Origin: Xestospongia bergquistia
Taxonomy: Eukaryota; Porifera; Demospongiae; Haplosclerida; Petrosiidae
Direction: 5' to 3'
Length of the DNA stretch: 64,000 bases
Assembly (NCBI GenBank): GCA_963965975.1
Contig: OZ014413.1
Coordinates: 746,501 to 810,500 of the forward strand
Numbering within the stretch: the first letter of the stretch is position 1; each line of letters starts with the position of its first letter. Position numbers and translations under genes: made by a program. Shown piece by piece: positions 11,717-24,698 of the stretch. The notes beneath the pieces are model-generated. The model saw only the letters and a program-made list of their open reading frames with translations, did not search any database and was not told the origin of the DNA.

Positions 11717-12387
11717 TTAATTAAACATAATTGTTATTAATGAAACATCAAAACTAAATAAAACTAACTTCATGATTTTTCTGTATGGTATGTCTAGGAA
11801 AATAAAATTACTGTTCATATTAAATTTTAATCTTAGATCCTAGTGTAACAACTTTCCTGTTAATTAAGGTAATATTTGAAAATGCTCACAAAGTTATTAG
11901 AAGTGAATAAGCATGCATGATATTAGCTGACATTTCCTAAAATATTTACCACTGTTATCCAAGGTGTATATACACATATGAGTGTACTCTTTGAGGTTTA
12001 GAAATTGTACATTTTTACATTGAACTGATTATAGATCAGCCAATGTCAATAATATGTTTATAAACTAAAGAAAGATAAATTGCAGCTTGTAACAATTATT
12101 AACTATATAAACTAAATGACTATAGCATTTTAGTAATATATCTGTAAAAAAATTTGTTATGTAAAATAATACTCAAGTTTCAAATGGATATGTACTGAGA
12201 TAAACTAAAAACATATCTACACACACAATAATACATTCAGGTAAGACATACAAAAATAAAGTGTCCCTTCCAAGATAATTTTGTAAAAGAATCAAAGGCC
12301 AAATATTAGGTTAATAAACAATAAACAAGTATAAAATATAATAAATGACTGATATTATAAATGACTAATAGTCAATTGTTACATGCA
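11717..12387. other. Intergenic stretch, no gene seen
   Basis: About 670 bp of AT-rich sequence between the TMEM165-like remnant (+) and the end of gene 2 (-). I see no coding or repeated structure. It should contain the 3' UTR of gene 2. Confidence 0.4.
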
Positions 12388-15300
12388 TTAAAATAGATGA
12401 TCACTAACAACTTGAAAACGAACTATCTTATTTATTTCTTGCACTTTTAGCAACTCTTGTTTCCCATCATTAGTGATGTTGTGACTGCTGATTAGCGATA
12501 GTTTCTTTAATGTCGTATTAATGGATAACATTTCACACATATGAGGTATATCTTCATCTGTGATGGTGCTATCATACCAAATCTTTAATTTCTTAAGTGT
12601 AGTGTTGTAATGTAGTGCTTTCATTATCTTCTCTAGACTGTTAGGAGGGAGAGGAGAGGATTTCAGACATAGATATTCTATTGACTTGGTATTATTGAGT
12701 ACATCACATAGCTTGGAGACACAATGATCATCAAGAGGAATGTGCCCAATATGAAGCTTCCCTACCGGACATTCATGATTGATCTTAGTTAGCAGTGCTT
12801 GTAAGCTCTCACGAGATGCTCTGTTTAACCAAATCTCCCACTGTTCCTGTTTATTTGAAATTATTTCACCCATTACTTCCTCACATTCTTTTACAGTAGG
12901 TGAGGTCAGTATAACATTCAGCATAACACTTGCTGAGTCTTCTATTCAATGATAAAAAAGTCAGTATAATAAAATGTATATTATGGTTCAAAATCTATTA
13001 TATAATATGTATAATATATAAATACATAAGTACACCAGAGTTACGTGTGTATATTCATGTATTAATGCTGCATGATTGAACATCACTAGTACAGTATTGT
13101 GGTAACATGCTAATGTGCTATATTTTGGTAATATGTACTTAAACAGTATTTGCAAACGAAATATTCAAATTGTTAGTGTTTGCTGGTGCTATATCCACTC
13201 TAGGATTTATGACTTTTTAATCTGTGTGTCTAGGATATGCCACCATTATTATTCCTAGTAATGATAAATGTGTACATTATCAAGAATCCTCTCTCCCTCT
13301 CTTTTACACATACAGATGGGTAACATTTTAAATGATAAAGGATAAATATAAGACTATAAAATATTCTTAAGGCATAAAAGTTTCAAAAGTACCTAAATGA
13401 ATGAGGTTGAACACATATATATGCACACACACACCAAACCTTCCTAATCTCTTTTTGTTTCTCTACTAATACTTTATCATTAGCTATAGAACATAACCAT
13501 ATATGGTATGTACTACTAACATTACTATAGCTTACCTTCTTTCTCTCTGGTCAACCTCTCAATCTCTTCTTTTTTCTCTACTAATACTTTATCATTAGCT
13601 ATAGAACATAACCATATATGGTATGTACTACTAACATTACTATAGCTTACCTTCTTTCTCTCTGCTCAACTTATCAATCTCTTCTTGTTTCTCTACTAAT
13701 ACTTTATCAGTAGCTATAGAACATAACCATATATGGTATGCTTGTACTACTAACAGTACTATAGTTTACCTTCTTTCTCTCTGGTTAACTTCTCTATCTC
13801 TAATGTCTTTGCCTTACTCATTTTGTCCAATAGTTTTATTTTCTCTATTTACATTAGGTACATAGTAATATCTCAATTAATGTACATGTACCTGATAAAG
13901 TGTCAGTTGATGATTGATCTTGTGGTTGTTCACTATCCATATTGATAGTAACTAAAGTATACAAAAATATTTGCTAGCTTCATCTAATAAAACAATTGTA
14001 GGATGACATTTTCAGTTGAAAACTTGTTTAATTAGAGTTTAATATGAAACATCCTTACCATTTTGAATTGAGTGTGACTCATCAAAGCTTTTGAGTTCTA
14101 TTTCTGACTGTTCCTTTGGTAATAAGGGCTGGGTATCCATTTGCTATATCAAAAAATAACATGTTGATCAGTAAATGTAAAGTAATTAAACCTACTTTAT
14201 CAGTCACAACTTCAGAAGATATCATAGGTTCTCTAATAGTGTCTCCAATCTGTGACACTATAGGTATCCCTACATTGAGCAAATAACTAATTTATTAATT
14301 AACTGGATTATGATTTATGCAAAAGAGACAAGGTAATATTAATTATTGTTTTGCACTATTTAAAGTGTAATAATTAGACCACAAATTCTAATTAACTAAT
14401 AATTGAAACTAAAGTTTGTTGTACTACACTGTGCTGTTTACGAAATCACTGGCCAATTAGCTATTAAGCAAAGATATGAAAGAAATATCAATTTTACATG
14501 GTATACAGGAAAAACACAAGGTTAAAACTACCCGCAATGGTTGTATCAACTACAATACAAATTGGTTATATTAACCTACATGTAATTGAAGTGACACTCC
14601 TGGGTAACTTTAACTAAAATGGGTTAATGTAACTAAGTTTGTTGAAGCTACCATGTTGACTGACTGTTACTATAACTAGATTAGGTAGTTTAACACCAAA
14701 ATAACAATGTAATCTAGTTATTAAAAGAAATTGGTAAAAGGGAGAAAAAACAATATTAGTTTACATAACATAGTGTTTTAGATAAATATAAGTCAAACCA
14801 TCTGTTAGTTTATGACCATGATAAACATTATAATGAAATAAATCAGATATTAATGACTGATGTGAAGAAACAGAAATGACATAGGAATAATAATGCACAT
14901 AAAATAAAATTTTGTCATTTAAATTGTTGTCCTCGTTACCGTACCAGAATCTCATCAAGTTGATGTAAGCCCAATATTGAGTTACCACAAAGCCAAAAAC
15001 TGGTCTAACTTAATATGTGAAAAGCTAACTAGAAGCCAAAATGTACTTTTTGTAGTTTATTGTCCAATAACTGAAATTATGAGGGAGAGATAGATACTGT
15101 TTCAACCTAACTAACTAGGTTAATTAAGTTGAAATAGTATATACTTGTAGCTTCAATTTAAGCCATGATTTGACTACTATAGCAAAGTGAGAGTAAAACC
15201 AATGTGGTTGTAGATGTAACTAGTTCGCATCATGCTTATTGAGTTACACTAGTATTGGCCTTGTAGCAACTTTGAATTGGGCTTAGATCATATTGATGTA

Positions 15301-17683
15301 ACTGTAGTCATGAAGACCTTAGTTAAAATGACAACATGCTTTTTTCAGTGTGGCTATCAAAATAAAGTATATTACATGATGAAACCAAAAAAAGAGGCAT
15401 GTCACCACCAATGATTTACATTAACAATATTAGTTATAACAACCTATTTTGTTAGTTATGATAACCACAACATATGTTATAATCAAACCTACTAAGTGTT
15501 ACAGTAACCACAGTGCATGAAGTTAAAGTAACAGCAATTGTTACATCAACTACTTATGTCAGATGTTACTTTAACTATAGGTGTGGGTTATAATCACCAA
15601 TAGTTGCTTTAACTATAATTTTCATTGGGTTATTTTAACCAAAGACATGGGTTACCTGAGTTGCAGGTGTTTTGACCCAAAAGTTTGGGTACTTTCTACC
15701 CATCACTTTTTACTGTGTAATTTCTTATTAAATGCCAAGTATATTATACATCATAATGCAGTTATTTACTTGGTATCTTCGATGGTTTTTCATCATCTTC
15801 CAATTCTAAATCACTCTTTCTTTTTGGATGTGATCTAAAAATTTCATTGTTGCATGCTGACATCTTAACTTCCATATTGCTAGATACTACAGCACATACA
15901 AGTGAGGAAATATTACATTGCACATATGAAATTATACTAATCTTCATGTATATTATATATATTATTTCTGTACTTCCTGAACATACCTTCCTCTTCTTTT
16001 GGTGTTGATATTTCCTCTCCTTCTCTCTCATATTTAGCAGGCCCAATTTCTTTACTTCTAGTATCTGATATTGTTAATTCAATACTATTAGTTGTATTCA
16101 AAGATACATTCAACTCACCTTTAACATAATCTACATCTATTTCCTTCCCTTGTTTACTGGAGTTCAGCCTCTTTCTAAGTAGAGCAACTTCCTTTTCAAG
16201 CTCTCTCACCTCCTATATATCAACATGCACACGCATATATCTAGCATTAATCATCTCTTACCTTGTCTCTTGTACGTTCATCCCAAACAGTACAATAGCC
16301 AATGCTTAATTTAATTAATCCAATTCCCCTCAGTAATTCAAGATTTTTCTCAGCTTTCATCAGTAGAATATCCATTACATGTCGTGGAGCATAGCAGGTT
16401 ATAATGATTGAGTTGCCTTTGAAGTATCTAACTTGGACCCTTTTAGCCATATCTTCAAAAGCCTTTTTTAACAAGACTTTAATGTCATTAAGCGAGTACT
16501 CTTCTCCTTTCCAATCTAGAACAAACTCAATAGTCTCACATTTAAGAGTAAGGCATGGATTTGTCATGATGTTTTTATCTTTACACACACTTAGTTTGAC
16601 CTCCTCACAGAATGTTTTGACTTCATTTTTGTAGGTTGTGATGTGAGCTGTGGCTTCTTTGATTTTGTAATGATTGACAATTACTTCCAAACAGGCAACA
16701 TTGATGATGGTACACTTTTCTCGCACTATCTCCATAACATTATCAAATGATTCAGCTGTTGATAATTGAGGTTTTAACTCTGGAAAGCATGTTCGAAGAA
16801 ATGTTTTAAACTCTTCTAATTTAGGCATGATAGCAGATTCAATAAGAGGTGCTACAGTAAAAATTAAAACTCCAAATTTTGCTCTTATGTGATCAAAACA
16901 TTCCTGATAAGTAGGTTGAAGATGGACCTCTGTTATGCAAGAAATTTCAATAAACAGACATACCATAAACACTTACCATACTCTTTGAGTATATCATTTC
17001 CTATACGTACTGTGTATTTAGATTGTAATAAGACAGTACCAAATGCTCTTAACATGTTTGGATCCTCATATACTCTATCAGACAGTGCTCTTAATGGATT
17101 ATCAGTTAGCAATCCTCCTGAGCTCTGTATCTCATCAAATGTCTCCTTAGAGATAACTCCCTCTGTATATAACATCTGTGTCACCTCCATAGGAAGAACA
17201 AGTTTTGAGAGTCTTGCAGAATATTTCTGGAGTACTTTACTGGAGTGGTCTTTTTGCTTCTGAACTGCTGTTATAATTAAATTTTGTAATAAAAATGTTT
17301 TCATTGCAACTCTTACTTTTTGTTACTTATTCTATGTAATTCTTACTTCACTTACCAGTTAAATTTGACAGTTTTTCTTCAATTTCTTTCCCAGTATCTC
17401 TCACTGGTCCACCAATGTCAAGAAGAATATCAATAAAACATTTATATCGTTGTTGTATCTCTAAAATACTACTACATGACTCCAAACCAGCTTTTAACTG
17501 TTCAAATATACTAGGAAACTCCATATTTAGTGAGGATATAAAGTGTGCTGCATATGCTTTGCCAGTAAAATCCTCCATGTTTCCCTTCAGTACATTGCGA
17601 ATTCTGTCATAGTGTAGGACGAAAACATCAATAACATCTCGTCTGTAGCTTGTAATATCGACGGTTTCAGCGTTGGAGGCCAT
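12388..17683 (-). CDS. Modular gene 2: module A, CARD-like, modules C and D, coiled coil, LRR
   Basis: Predicted intracellular receptor or adaptor. Exons: 17356-17683 (module A, MASNAETVDITSYRR...DIGGPV), 16977-17267 (CARD-like, LSKLVLPMEVTQMLYTEGVI), 16262-16929 (modules C and D, ending TVWDERTRDK), coil/linker exons 16119-16212, 15987-16064, 15770-15886, 14196-14269, 14059-14143, 13892-13951, 13770-13844, three 21-residue coil cassettes (13651-13713, 13536-13598 and about 13440-13483) and an LRR exon 12388-12941. The LRR exon has about three NLR-type repeats (INTTLKKLSLISSHNITNDG). Exon sizes and phases match genes 3, 4 and 7. The splice from the last cassette to the LRR exon is unclear because phases do not obviously agree. 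A 1.2-kb transposon fills the intron between 15770 and 14269. A palindromic promoter motif lies at 17731-17740. Confidence 0.65.
14504..15717. mobile_element. Non-autonomous CACAG-ended TIR element, copy 1
   Basis: About 1214 bp. The left end reads ACAGGAAAAACACAAGG and the right end is the complement of CACAGTAAAAAGTGATGG. The interior has no long open frame and is dense in GGTTA and TAACC motifs. A closely related full copy lies at 30172-31535. The same insertion, internally deleted to about 167 bp, sits at the matching intron position in gene 4 (29353-29519). The insertion therefore predates that gene duplication. The target duplication is not clear. Confidence 0.7.
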
Positions 17684-17730
17684 TGTACAAACAAAGAGCG
17701 TATAAGGGCGAGGTCCTGATAGCTATCAAC

Positions 17731-17740
17731 ATGCGCATGC
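17731..17740 (-). promoter_or_regulatory. Conserved ATGCGCATGC promoter motif, gene 2
   Basis: ATGCGCATGC lies about 50 bp upstream of the gene 2 ATG. The same block (ATCAACATGCGCATGCTCAG) is kept upstream of genes 3, 4 and 7. It resembles the NRF-1 consensus YGCGCAYGCGCR. Function is inferred from position and conservation only. Confidence 0.45.
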
Positions 17741-18272
17741 TCAGTAAGCCAATAATTAGGGTGGAGCTTATTTGTGGGTTTTTGGATATTTACATTAGTT
17801 GCCAAAAAATCCTCATTTAGAACTAAACAAGAAGCATTAATATCTTTGCTCACCTCTGCCAACTTATCTTGTTTCTCCTCCAGATATATTGAAAGTTTAT
17901 GAATTAATTCTTTAAATTATGACAACTGTTCATCTACAATTTTGCGTTTACTTTCAAATATCTCACAACATTCTCAATTAATTCTTCATGTTTTTACATT
18001 TATATATATATCAATTAGTAGGTTTTTATATGTACCTTTCTACATCACATCCTTTTAAAAAGAAAACATTTCTTTTACTAGTAAGATGACTAAAGAAATA
18101 TAGCAATAACATAAAACAGCTTTTTATTAATTATTTGACAACTATATATATATATATATATAATTCTTAAATTGTCAACTACGATGTTTTACATTAAGAA
18201 TACATGTATTATTATTATAGCAGCTAGCTAGCTATTCTATACCAGTTCAGTGTGTATGTATGCCTGTTGTTT
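17741..18272. other. Upstream spacer with short coil-like relic
   Basis: About 530 bp between gene 2 and the helicase remnant, repeated almost unchanged upstream of genes 3, 4 and 7. The minus strand at about 17850-17910 reads ELIHKLSIYLEEKQDKLAE before a possible GTGAGC donor. This may be a leftover coiled-coil exon. The rest holds short TA repeats and no recognisable gene. Confidence 0.4.
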
Positions 18273-19255
18273 TCATGTATAAACATTTGACTGAATGACT
18301 TTAATCATCATTTCCTTGTCTGATGGAGAGTAGCTTTGAGGGAAGTACACTGCTTTGTGTTTTAAACAACGTCTGAGATATTCTCTCCAACATCTTTCCT
18401 TACAACCTATAACTGAGCCCATTTCCTCTTCTGTTTTCAATAACTGTAGTGGATTGCCTACAGCAACTACTAGAGCTCTAGAATGAGAAATAACAGTATA
18501 GAAGACATTGGGATTACAAAGACTTTTAGTAGGGTGTTGACTTATATTCTCATCCAATAACTCGTAAGTGCTCAGAAACATTGCTTGATATTCAGGTCCT
18601 TTAGATAAAACTTTATAATGACATCCATATATACTACTTAGACAATTTAGTACCTTGTATGTTAAAGGAAGGAATGTATTCAGTAATTGGTAGAGCTCCT
18701 TCATGTGTCTTCATGTTTTGTCTGATAAGATTTAGCTATATTGTATAGTAAATATATATAAGCATTAAAGATACAATTGAATATAATGCTTTACCTACCT
18801 GACTTCTATCAGCAGAAACTACACATACATCTGTAATCTTAAAGGCACTCCATTCTTTAGGTCAGGTTCTGCAATAATAATTTAGTTGGTAGATCACTGC
18901 TTCTGAATCAATCTGCTCAGCCTTGATGCCTGTCTCTTTACATTTTATACCAGCCTTTTTGGCAAGGTCAGTGCAGTCAGAACAGTAAAAAACAAATGGA
19001 TAAGGAGCCTTTGGATATATGAGTACATTCATTGATAATTTTGAAGGAGTTATAGGATCATATCCAGGATAAAACAAATCAGTCTTGTAATCTCAGGGTG
19101 ACAGCAATAACTTTTAGTGAGACTATATTTGAAATGTAGGAATTGACCATTCATTTCATGATACTTTTCCCAAAGACGTTCCAATAGGGATACATTCAGA
19201 CCACCTTTTCTATCATCAGGTCCTTGTACTAGTACAGAGGGCCCAATCTAAAAAA
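18273..19255 (-). pseudogene. Upf1-like SF1 helicase C-terminal remnant (HELZ2/ZNFX1-like)
   Basis: Minus strand. About 19080-19250 reads GGLNVSLLERLWEKYHEMNG and, later, CCHPEIT, the Upf1-like region before helicase motif IV. About 18862-19077 continues with LFYPGYDPITPSKLS in a different frame, then an in-frame TGA after YYCRT, before PKEWSAFKITDVCVVSADRSQ. A last exon, 18273-18704, reads YTVISHSRALVVAVGNP and CWREYLRRCLKHKAV, the helicase motif VI region. The frameshift and stop mark it as a pseudogene, or as the tail of a gene whose N-terminus was lost. Subfamily is uncertain. Confidence 0.6.
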
Positions 19256-20446
19256 ATGATAATAAAATTAATATTGACAAATAAAGAATGAACGTATTAT
19301 TAATGAATGAATACTCTTGAATATGTTTTTAAAATATACTTTCAGAGTAATGTATTGCATATTATTTCAGTGACTCTGTCGTGTTTTGTTGTAAGGTCTG
19401 GCATTCTCTTTAAAAGTAGTTCTGTTCTGAGTTGTTTAAGAAGGAGAAATGGCAAAGATGTGATTTCAACTGTTTATTTTCCTCTTTTGTTTTCTTTAGT
19501 TAAAAATGATAATGTGTAAAACAATTAATGAACATTGTTTATAATATACTACACACAAGAAATCATGAATACTATGTATAAATACCCAAGATCATTGACA
19601 ATATTAATGACAATATGATAATATTGATGGTCTAAACTCTTAACACATTAGAAATTATAAATAAATGTAAGCACTCATGATCATTGACAATATTGATGAT
19701 CTCATTGAACAGTTGTTATGTGCAATTATTATCTAGGGATGATGCTCTTGCCATTTATAGTCTATATATACCTTGTTGGTGCTTTAGTGATAGTACTAAT
19801 CAAGTACTCAAGTATGTCACACACTATATTATAAACTTTAAAAGTTGAACAAACTGGTAAGTTTGCTAACATGTCACATACTAGCTATATGATCACTTAC
19901 TGTAGGAAAGGAACATGTACTGAATATAACTTTTATCAGATATTAACAATAATGTTGAATCAAGTACTCAGGTATGTCACATGATCACTTGTTATATAAT
20001 TGTCTCTCTCTCTCTCCTATCATTGTTGTCTCTGTAGTAATCCTCATGTTCAAATACAACATCAAGAACTGTTAACTATATATCAATGGATTTGTCTTAA
20101 TAGACCATACACATTACAGGTAATAATCACTAGTTATATTACTAGTTATTATATGTATAGAAGGTCAACAATAGAATGACTGCTTTGTATGAACTATGAA
20201 TATCAATATAATCTTGATAAAGGCACTGATTGTTCTTAGTCTTGTGATCTGATGATGTGGTATAGGAAGTAGAGTTATAGCTCAAGTCATACTTGATTGA
20301 TGGAACATGTCTGTGTCAATAAAATTGTTATAATACTAATAAGCATAAGAAAAACTATAACAAAACAATATAATATATAATAGGAAAAGTTAGTTATTGT
20401 GATAGACATTATTTTATGCTGACTGTTATGTGAAATTCTCTTTTAC
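19256..20446. other. Spacer with possible small plus-strand exons
   Basis: About 1.2 kb without a recognised gene. Two short plus-strand stretches have exon-like borders: about 19740-19812 (DDALAIYSLYIPCWCFSDST) and about 20039-20120 (NPHVQIQHQELLTIYQWICL, ending CAG|GTAATA). I cannot assign a family, and they may be relics. Imperfect repeats of ATGTCACAT and ATGATCACTT are scattered between them. Confidence 0.3.
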
Positions 20447-23400
20447 TCAAGTAGTATGTGTTATTTTCATTATCCTAACATGAAGAGTATCATCATCACT
20501 AACATACTGAGTATTACGCAATTTATCAAACTCCAAAAACTTGTGAGATAAAAAGTTTGGATATCCGTATCCTTGAGACTGTCTTCTTAACAAGAACCTA
20601 GTCAGTCCCGTTACAGGAGCCCCATACTCTTCTTTTGGGTCAGTCTTCTCGTTAAATTCTACAAGTCGTTCAGCATGGTTCTTGTTCTCCCTCCAGTTAA
20701 TAATTTGAACAAGAATATCACCACGAAATGGAAAGGTTAGTTTGTCATCATTTTCACCTTTCATGAGATGAACAAAAATAGAGATGTACTTGTTTTTGCA
20801 TTTACTGCGGCCTTTGGGATAGACCAGAAGTGACAATTTGTAACCATTCTCATGGGAATAAAATGGCTCACTGGTGCATTCTTTATTAGATTGTTGACGC
20901 TTTGAGAAGTTATTGATTTTAAAGTCAAGAACAGGCAAGGGATCACTTGATGTTGAAGGTACTATAGATGGTGATGAATGAACGATTACTTGTTTAATAC
21001 AAATTATAATGCTGTCATCTTCTAGAAAGTCAGATGTATTGGTCTGAAGTTTATCTTGACTAATAAAGAGAGCTTTACCTTCACCTACTCTACTTGCTAG
21101 ACCAGCTTTAACTGGAATACCATTAATAACTCGACTACAAGCTTGTACATTAGAGGAATCATCAAACACTATATTCTGTTCATAGTGATCATGATCATCT
21201 CTACGATTAATGAGCTGAACTTTTACTTCTCCTCGAAATGGCCATGACAAGAGGTCATCATTTTTACCTGCCATTAGATGGATATAGAGACTCAGATGTG
21301 TTCCTTGTCCCTCATCTTCACCATTAGCTGCTATACGAACATACATTTGATAGCCATTAGAATGAGAGAGAAAACTAGGACTATACCACTCTTCACCACT
21401 ATTCTTGTAACTGTTAAAATTAGACATAACAGTTTGAACTGGTGGACTTTCTAATACTTTCCGATTGTAACGTAGTAATGGTACATTAGCATCTGTTTAT
21501 GTAATTAAAAAATAACATGGTTTATGGTTTATGGTAAATTGAGTACAAACAAATATCATTTAATGTAAAATATCCTTACCATTACTGTGAGTACTTTGTG
21601 ACTGATCAAATGTTTTGAGTTCTTCTATTTCTAAATCACACTTTTTCTCTGAATGTTCCATTGGTAGTGAAGGATGGGTTTCCATCTGTTATATCAAAAA
21701 ATAAAATGCTAATCAGTAAATGTGATGTAATTAAACCTACTTCATGAGTCACAACTTCAGAAGATATTGTAAGTTCTCTAACAGTGTCTCCAATCTGTGA
21801 TATTATAGGTATCCCTACATTGAGCAAATGCAAATGACAAATGATTGAATTATTAATAACTTGATTATGATTTATAAAAAAAGAGATATGGTGATATTAA
21901 TTAAAGTTTTGTGATATTTAAAATGTAATAATTAAACCATAAATTTTAATTAACTAGTGTAATAGATGGATCATGTACTATTTATATCTTTTGCAATAAG
22001 ATATAATATATAATTAGATCATAATTTATATTGTATTTACCAGACAAAGACTCTTCAGTTGATGGTAGATCATCTTTGTCCATACTACTAGATACTATAG
22101 CACATACAAGATAGGAAATATACATATATTGAATTATACTAATCTTCCTGTAAATTATATACATTATTTCTGTGCTCCTTCAATATACCTTCCTCTTCTT
22201 TTGGTGTAGACTTTAACTTCTCTTCCTTTCCTTCTCTCTCATATTTAGCAGGACCAATTTCTTTATGACTAGTATCTGACATTGTTAATTCGATGTTATT
22301 ACTTACATCTTATATTTAAAGATACATTGAACTCACCTTTAACACAATCTACATCTTTTTCCTTCCCTTGTTTACAGGAGTTAAGCTTCTTCTTGAGTAG
22401 AGCAACTTCCATTTCAAGCTCTCTCACCTCCTATATATCAATGTACATACACATATATCTAGCATTATTCATCTCTTACCTTATCTCTTGTACGTTCATC
22501 CCAAACAGTACAATAGCCAATACTTAATTTAATTAATCCAATTCCTCTCAGTTGATCAAGATTCTTCTTAGCTTTCATCATTAGAATGTCCATTACATGT
22601 TGTGGAGCATAGCAGGTTATAATGATAGAGTTGCCTTCTTTGAAGTATCTAACTTGGACTCTTTTAGCCATATCTTCAAAAGCCTTTTTTAACAAGACTT
22701 CTATGTCATTAAGTGAGTACTCTTCTCCTTCCCACTCTAGAACAAACTCAATAGTCTCACATTTAAGAATAATGGATGGATTTGTTGTGATGTTTTCATT
22801 TTTACACACACTTAGTTTGACCTCCTCACAGAATGCTTCAACTTCATTTTTGTAGGTTGTAATGTGAGTAATGGCTTCTTCGATTTTGTAATGATTAATA
22901 ATAACTTTCAAGCAGGCAACATTGATCATGGTACACTTTTCTCGAACTATCTTCATAACATCGTCAAATGATTCAGCTGTTGATAATTGAGGTTTTAGCT
23001 CTGGAAAGCATGTTTGAAGAAATGTTTTAAACTCTTTCAATCTAGGCATGACGGCAGATTCAATAAGAGGTGTTATAGTAACAATTAGTATTCCAAATTT
23101 TGCTCTTATGTCATCAAAACATTCGTGATAAGTAGGTTGAAGATGGAACTCTGTTATATAAGAGATTACAATAAACAGACATGCTATAAACACTTACCAT
23201 ACTCTCTGAGTATATCTTGTCCTACACGTACAGTGTCTTTTGATTGTAATAAAACAGTACCAAATTCTCTTAATTGGTTAGGATCTTCAGTTACTGAATT
23301 GGACAGTGCTCTCAATGGACCTTCAGTTAACAAACCTCCTGAGTTCTTGACTTCATTAAATGTCTCATTGGAGATGATTTCCTCTGTATGCAATGTCTGA

Positions 23401-23801
23401 ACTATCTTCACAGGAAGAACAAGTTTTGAAAGCCTTGGAGAGTATTTCTGGAGTATTTCACTGGAGTGATTACCAGTTAATTTTACTAATTCTTCTTTAA
23501 TTTTTCCCCCAGTATCTCCCACTGGTCCACCAATGTCAAGAAGAATATCAATAAAACATTGATATCGTTGTTGTATCTCTAAAATACTCCTACACGACTC
23601 AAAACCAGTTTTGAACTGATCAAATATACTAGCAAATTCCATAGTTTGTGAAGATATAAAGTGTGCTGAAAATGCTCTGCTAGCAAAATCCTCCACGTCT
23701 CCCTTCAGTAAAGACCGAATTCTGCTATAGTGTGAGACGAAAACATCAACAACAGCTCGTCTGTAGCTTGTAATATCGACGGTTTCAGCGTTGGAAGCCA
23801 T
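20447..23801 (-). CDS. Modular gene 3: module A, CARD-like, modules C and D, linker, two MATH domains
   Basis: Exons: 23198-23801 (module A and CARD-like domain fused), 22480-23150 (modules C and D), 22337-22430, 22189-22275, 22041-22094, 21741-21814, 21580-21685 and 20447-21492. The last exon encodes two tandem MATH (TRAF-like) domains, each with W-Y/F-S-P/H and H-L-M-x-G-x-x-D-D motifs (SPSFLSHSNGYQMYVRI; LMAGKNDDLLSWPFRGEVKV; LMKGENDDKLTFPFRGDILV). MATH domains usually bind short peptides and mediate oligomerisation. The gene lacks the intron between module A and the CARD-like exon present in genes 2, 4 and 7, and has no 21-residue coil cassettes. All exon joints I could check agree in phase. 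Predicted cytoplasmic, with no signal peptide. Start chosen as MASNAE by homology to gene 2; an upstream in-frame Met would read through the promoter motif. Confidence 0.7.
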
Positions 23802-23838
23802 TGTACAAACAAAGGGCGAGGTCCTGATAGCTATCAAC

Positions 23839-23848
23839 ATGCGCATGC
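23839..23848 (-). promoter_or_regulatory. Conserved ATGCGCATGC promoter motif, gene 3
   Basis: Same block as upstream of genes 2, 4 and 7, about 40 bp before the predicted ATG at 23801. NRF-1-like by sequence; role inferred. Confidence 0.45.
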
Positions 23849-24278
23849 TCAGTAAGCCAATGATTAGGGTGGAGCTCATTTGTGGGTTTTTGGACATTTA
23901 GATTAGTTGCCAAAAAAATCTTTATTTAGAGCTAAACAAGAAGCATCAATATCTTTGCTCACCTCTACCAACTTATCTTCTTGTTTCTTCTCCATAAATA
24001 TTGAAAGCTTATGAATTAATTCTTTAAATTATGACAACTGTTCATCTACAATTTTGCGTTTACTTTCAAATATCTCACAACATTCTGAATTAATTCTTCA
24101 TGTTTTTACATTTATATATATATATTAGTTAGTAGGTTTTTATATGTACCTTTCTACATCACATCCTTTTAAAAAGAAAACATTTCATTTACTAGTAAGA
24201 TGACTAAAGAAATATAGCAATAACATAAAACATTATTATATATGACAGCTTTTTATTAATTATTTGACAACTATATAC

Positions 24279-24282
<4 letters not shown>

Positions 24283-24325
<43 letters not shown>
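24283..24325. repeat. (TA)n microsatellite
   Basis: About 43 bp of TA between gene 3 and the helicase remnant. Shorter versions lie at the matching positions near 18145, 33465 and 63575, so length differs among duplicated blocks. Confidence 0.9.
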
Positions 24326-24333
<8 letters not shown>

Positions 24334-24447
24334 TATAATTCTTAAATTGTCAACTATGATGTTTTACATTAAGAATACATATATTATTTTTATAGCAGCT
24401 AGCTAGCTATACTATACCAGTGCAGTGTGTATGTATCCCTGTTGTTT

Positions 24448-24697
24448 TTATGTATAAACATTTGATTGAATGACTTTTATCATCATTTCCTTGTCTAATA
24501 GAGAGTAGCTTTGAGGGAAGTACACTGTTTTGTGTTTTAAACAACATCTGAGATATTCTCTCCAACATCTTTCCTTACAACCTATAACTGGGCCCCTTTT
24601 CCTCTTGTGTTTTCAATAACTGTAGTGGATTGCCTACTGCAACTACAAGAGCTCTAGAATGAGAAATAACAGTATTAATAGAAGACATTGGGATAAC
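24448..24697 (-). pseudogene. Helicase C-terminal fragment, copy 2
   Basis: Matches the last helicase exon at 18273-18704 but stops within it, upstream of SRALVVAVGNP. At about 24698 the sequence switches to plus-strand GatB. The same switch occurs near 33835 and 63937. Confidence 0.8.
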
Positions 24698-24698
24698 A

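Noticed and set aside
15581-15838. Plus-strand frame of 85 codons
   Set aside because: It runs across the right end of the CACAG element into gene 2 intron and exon antisense; no coding signal.
16404-16634. Plus-strand frames of 65-124 codons repeated in each modular gene (also 22622-22855, 31727-31957, 61813-62043)
   Set aside because: Antisense shadows of modules A, C and D; they recur only because the genes are duplicated.
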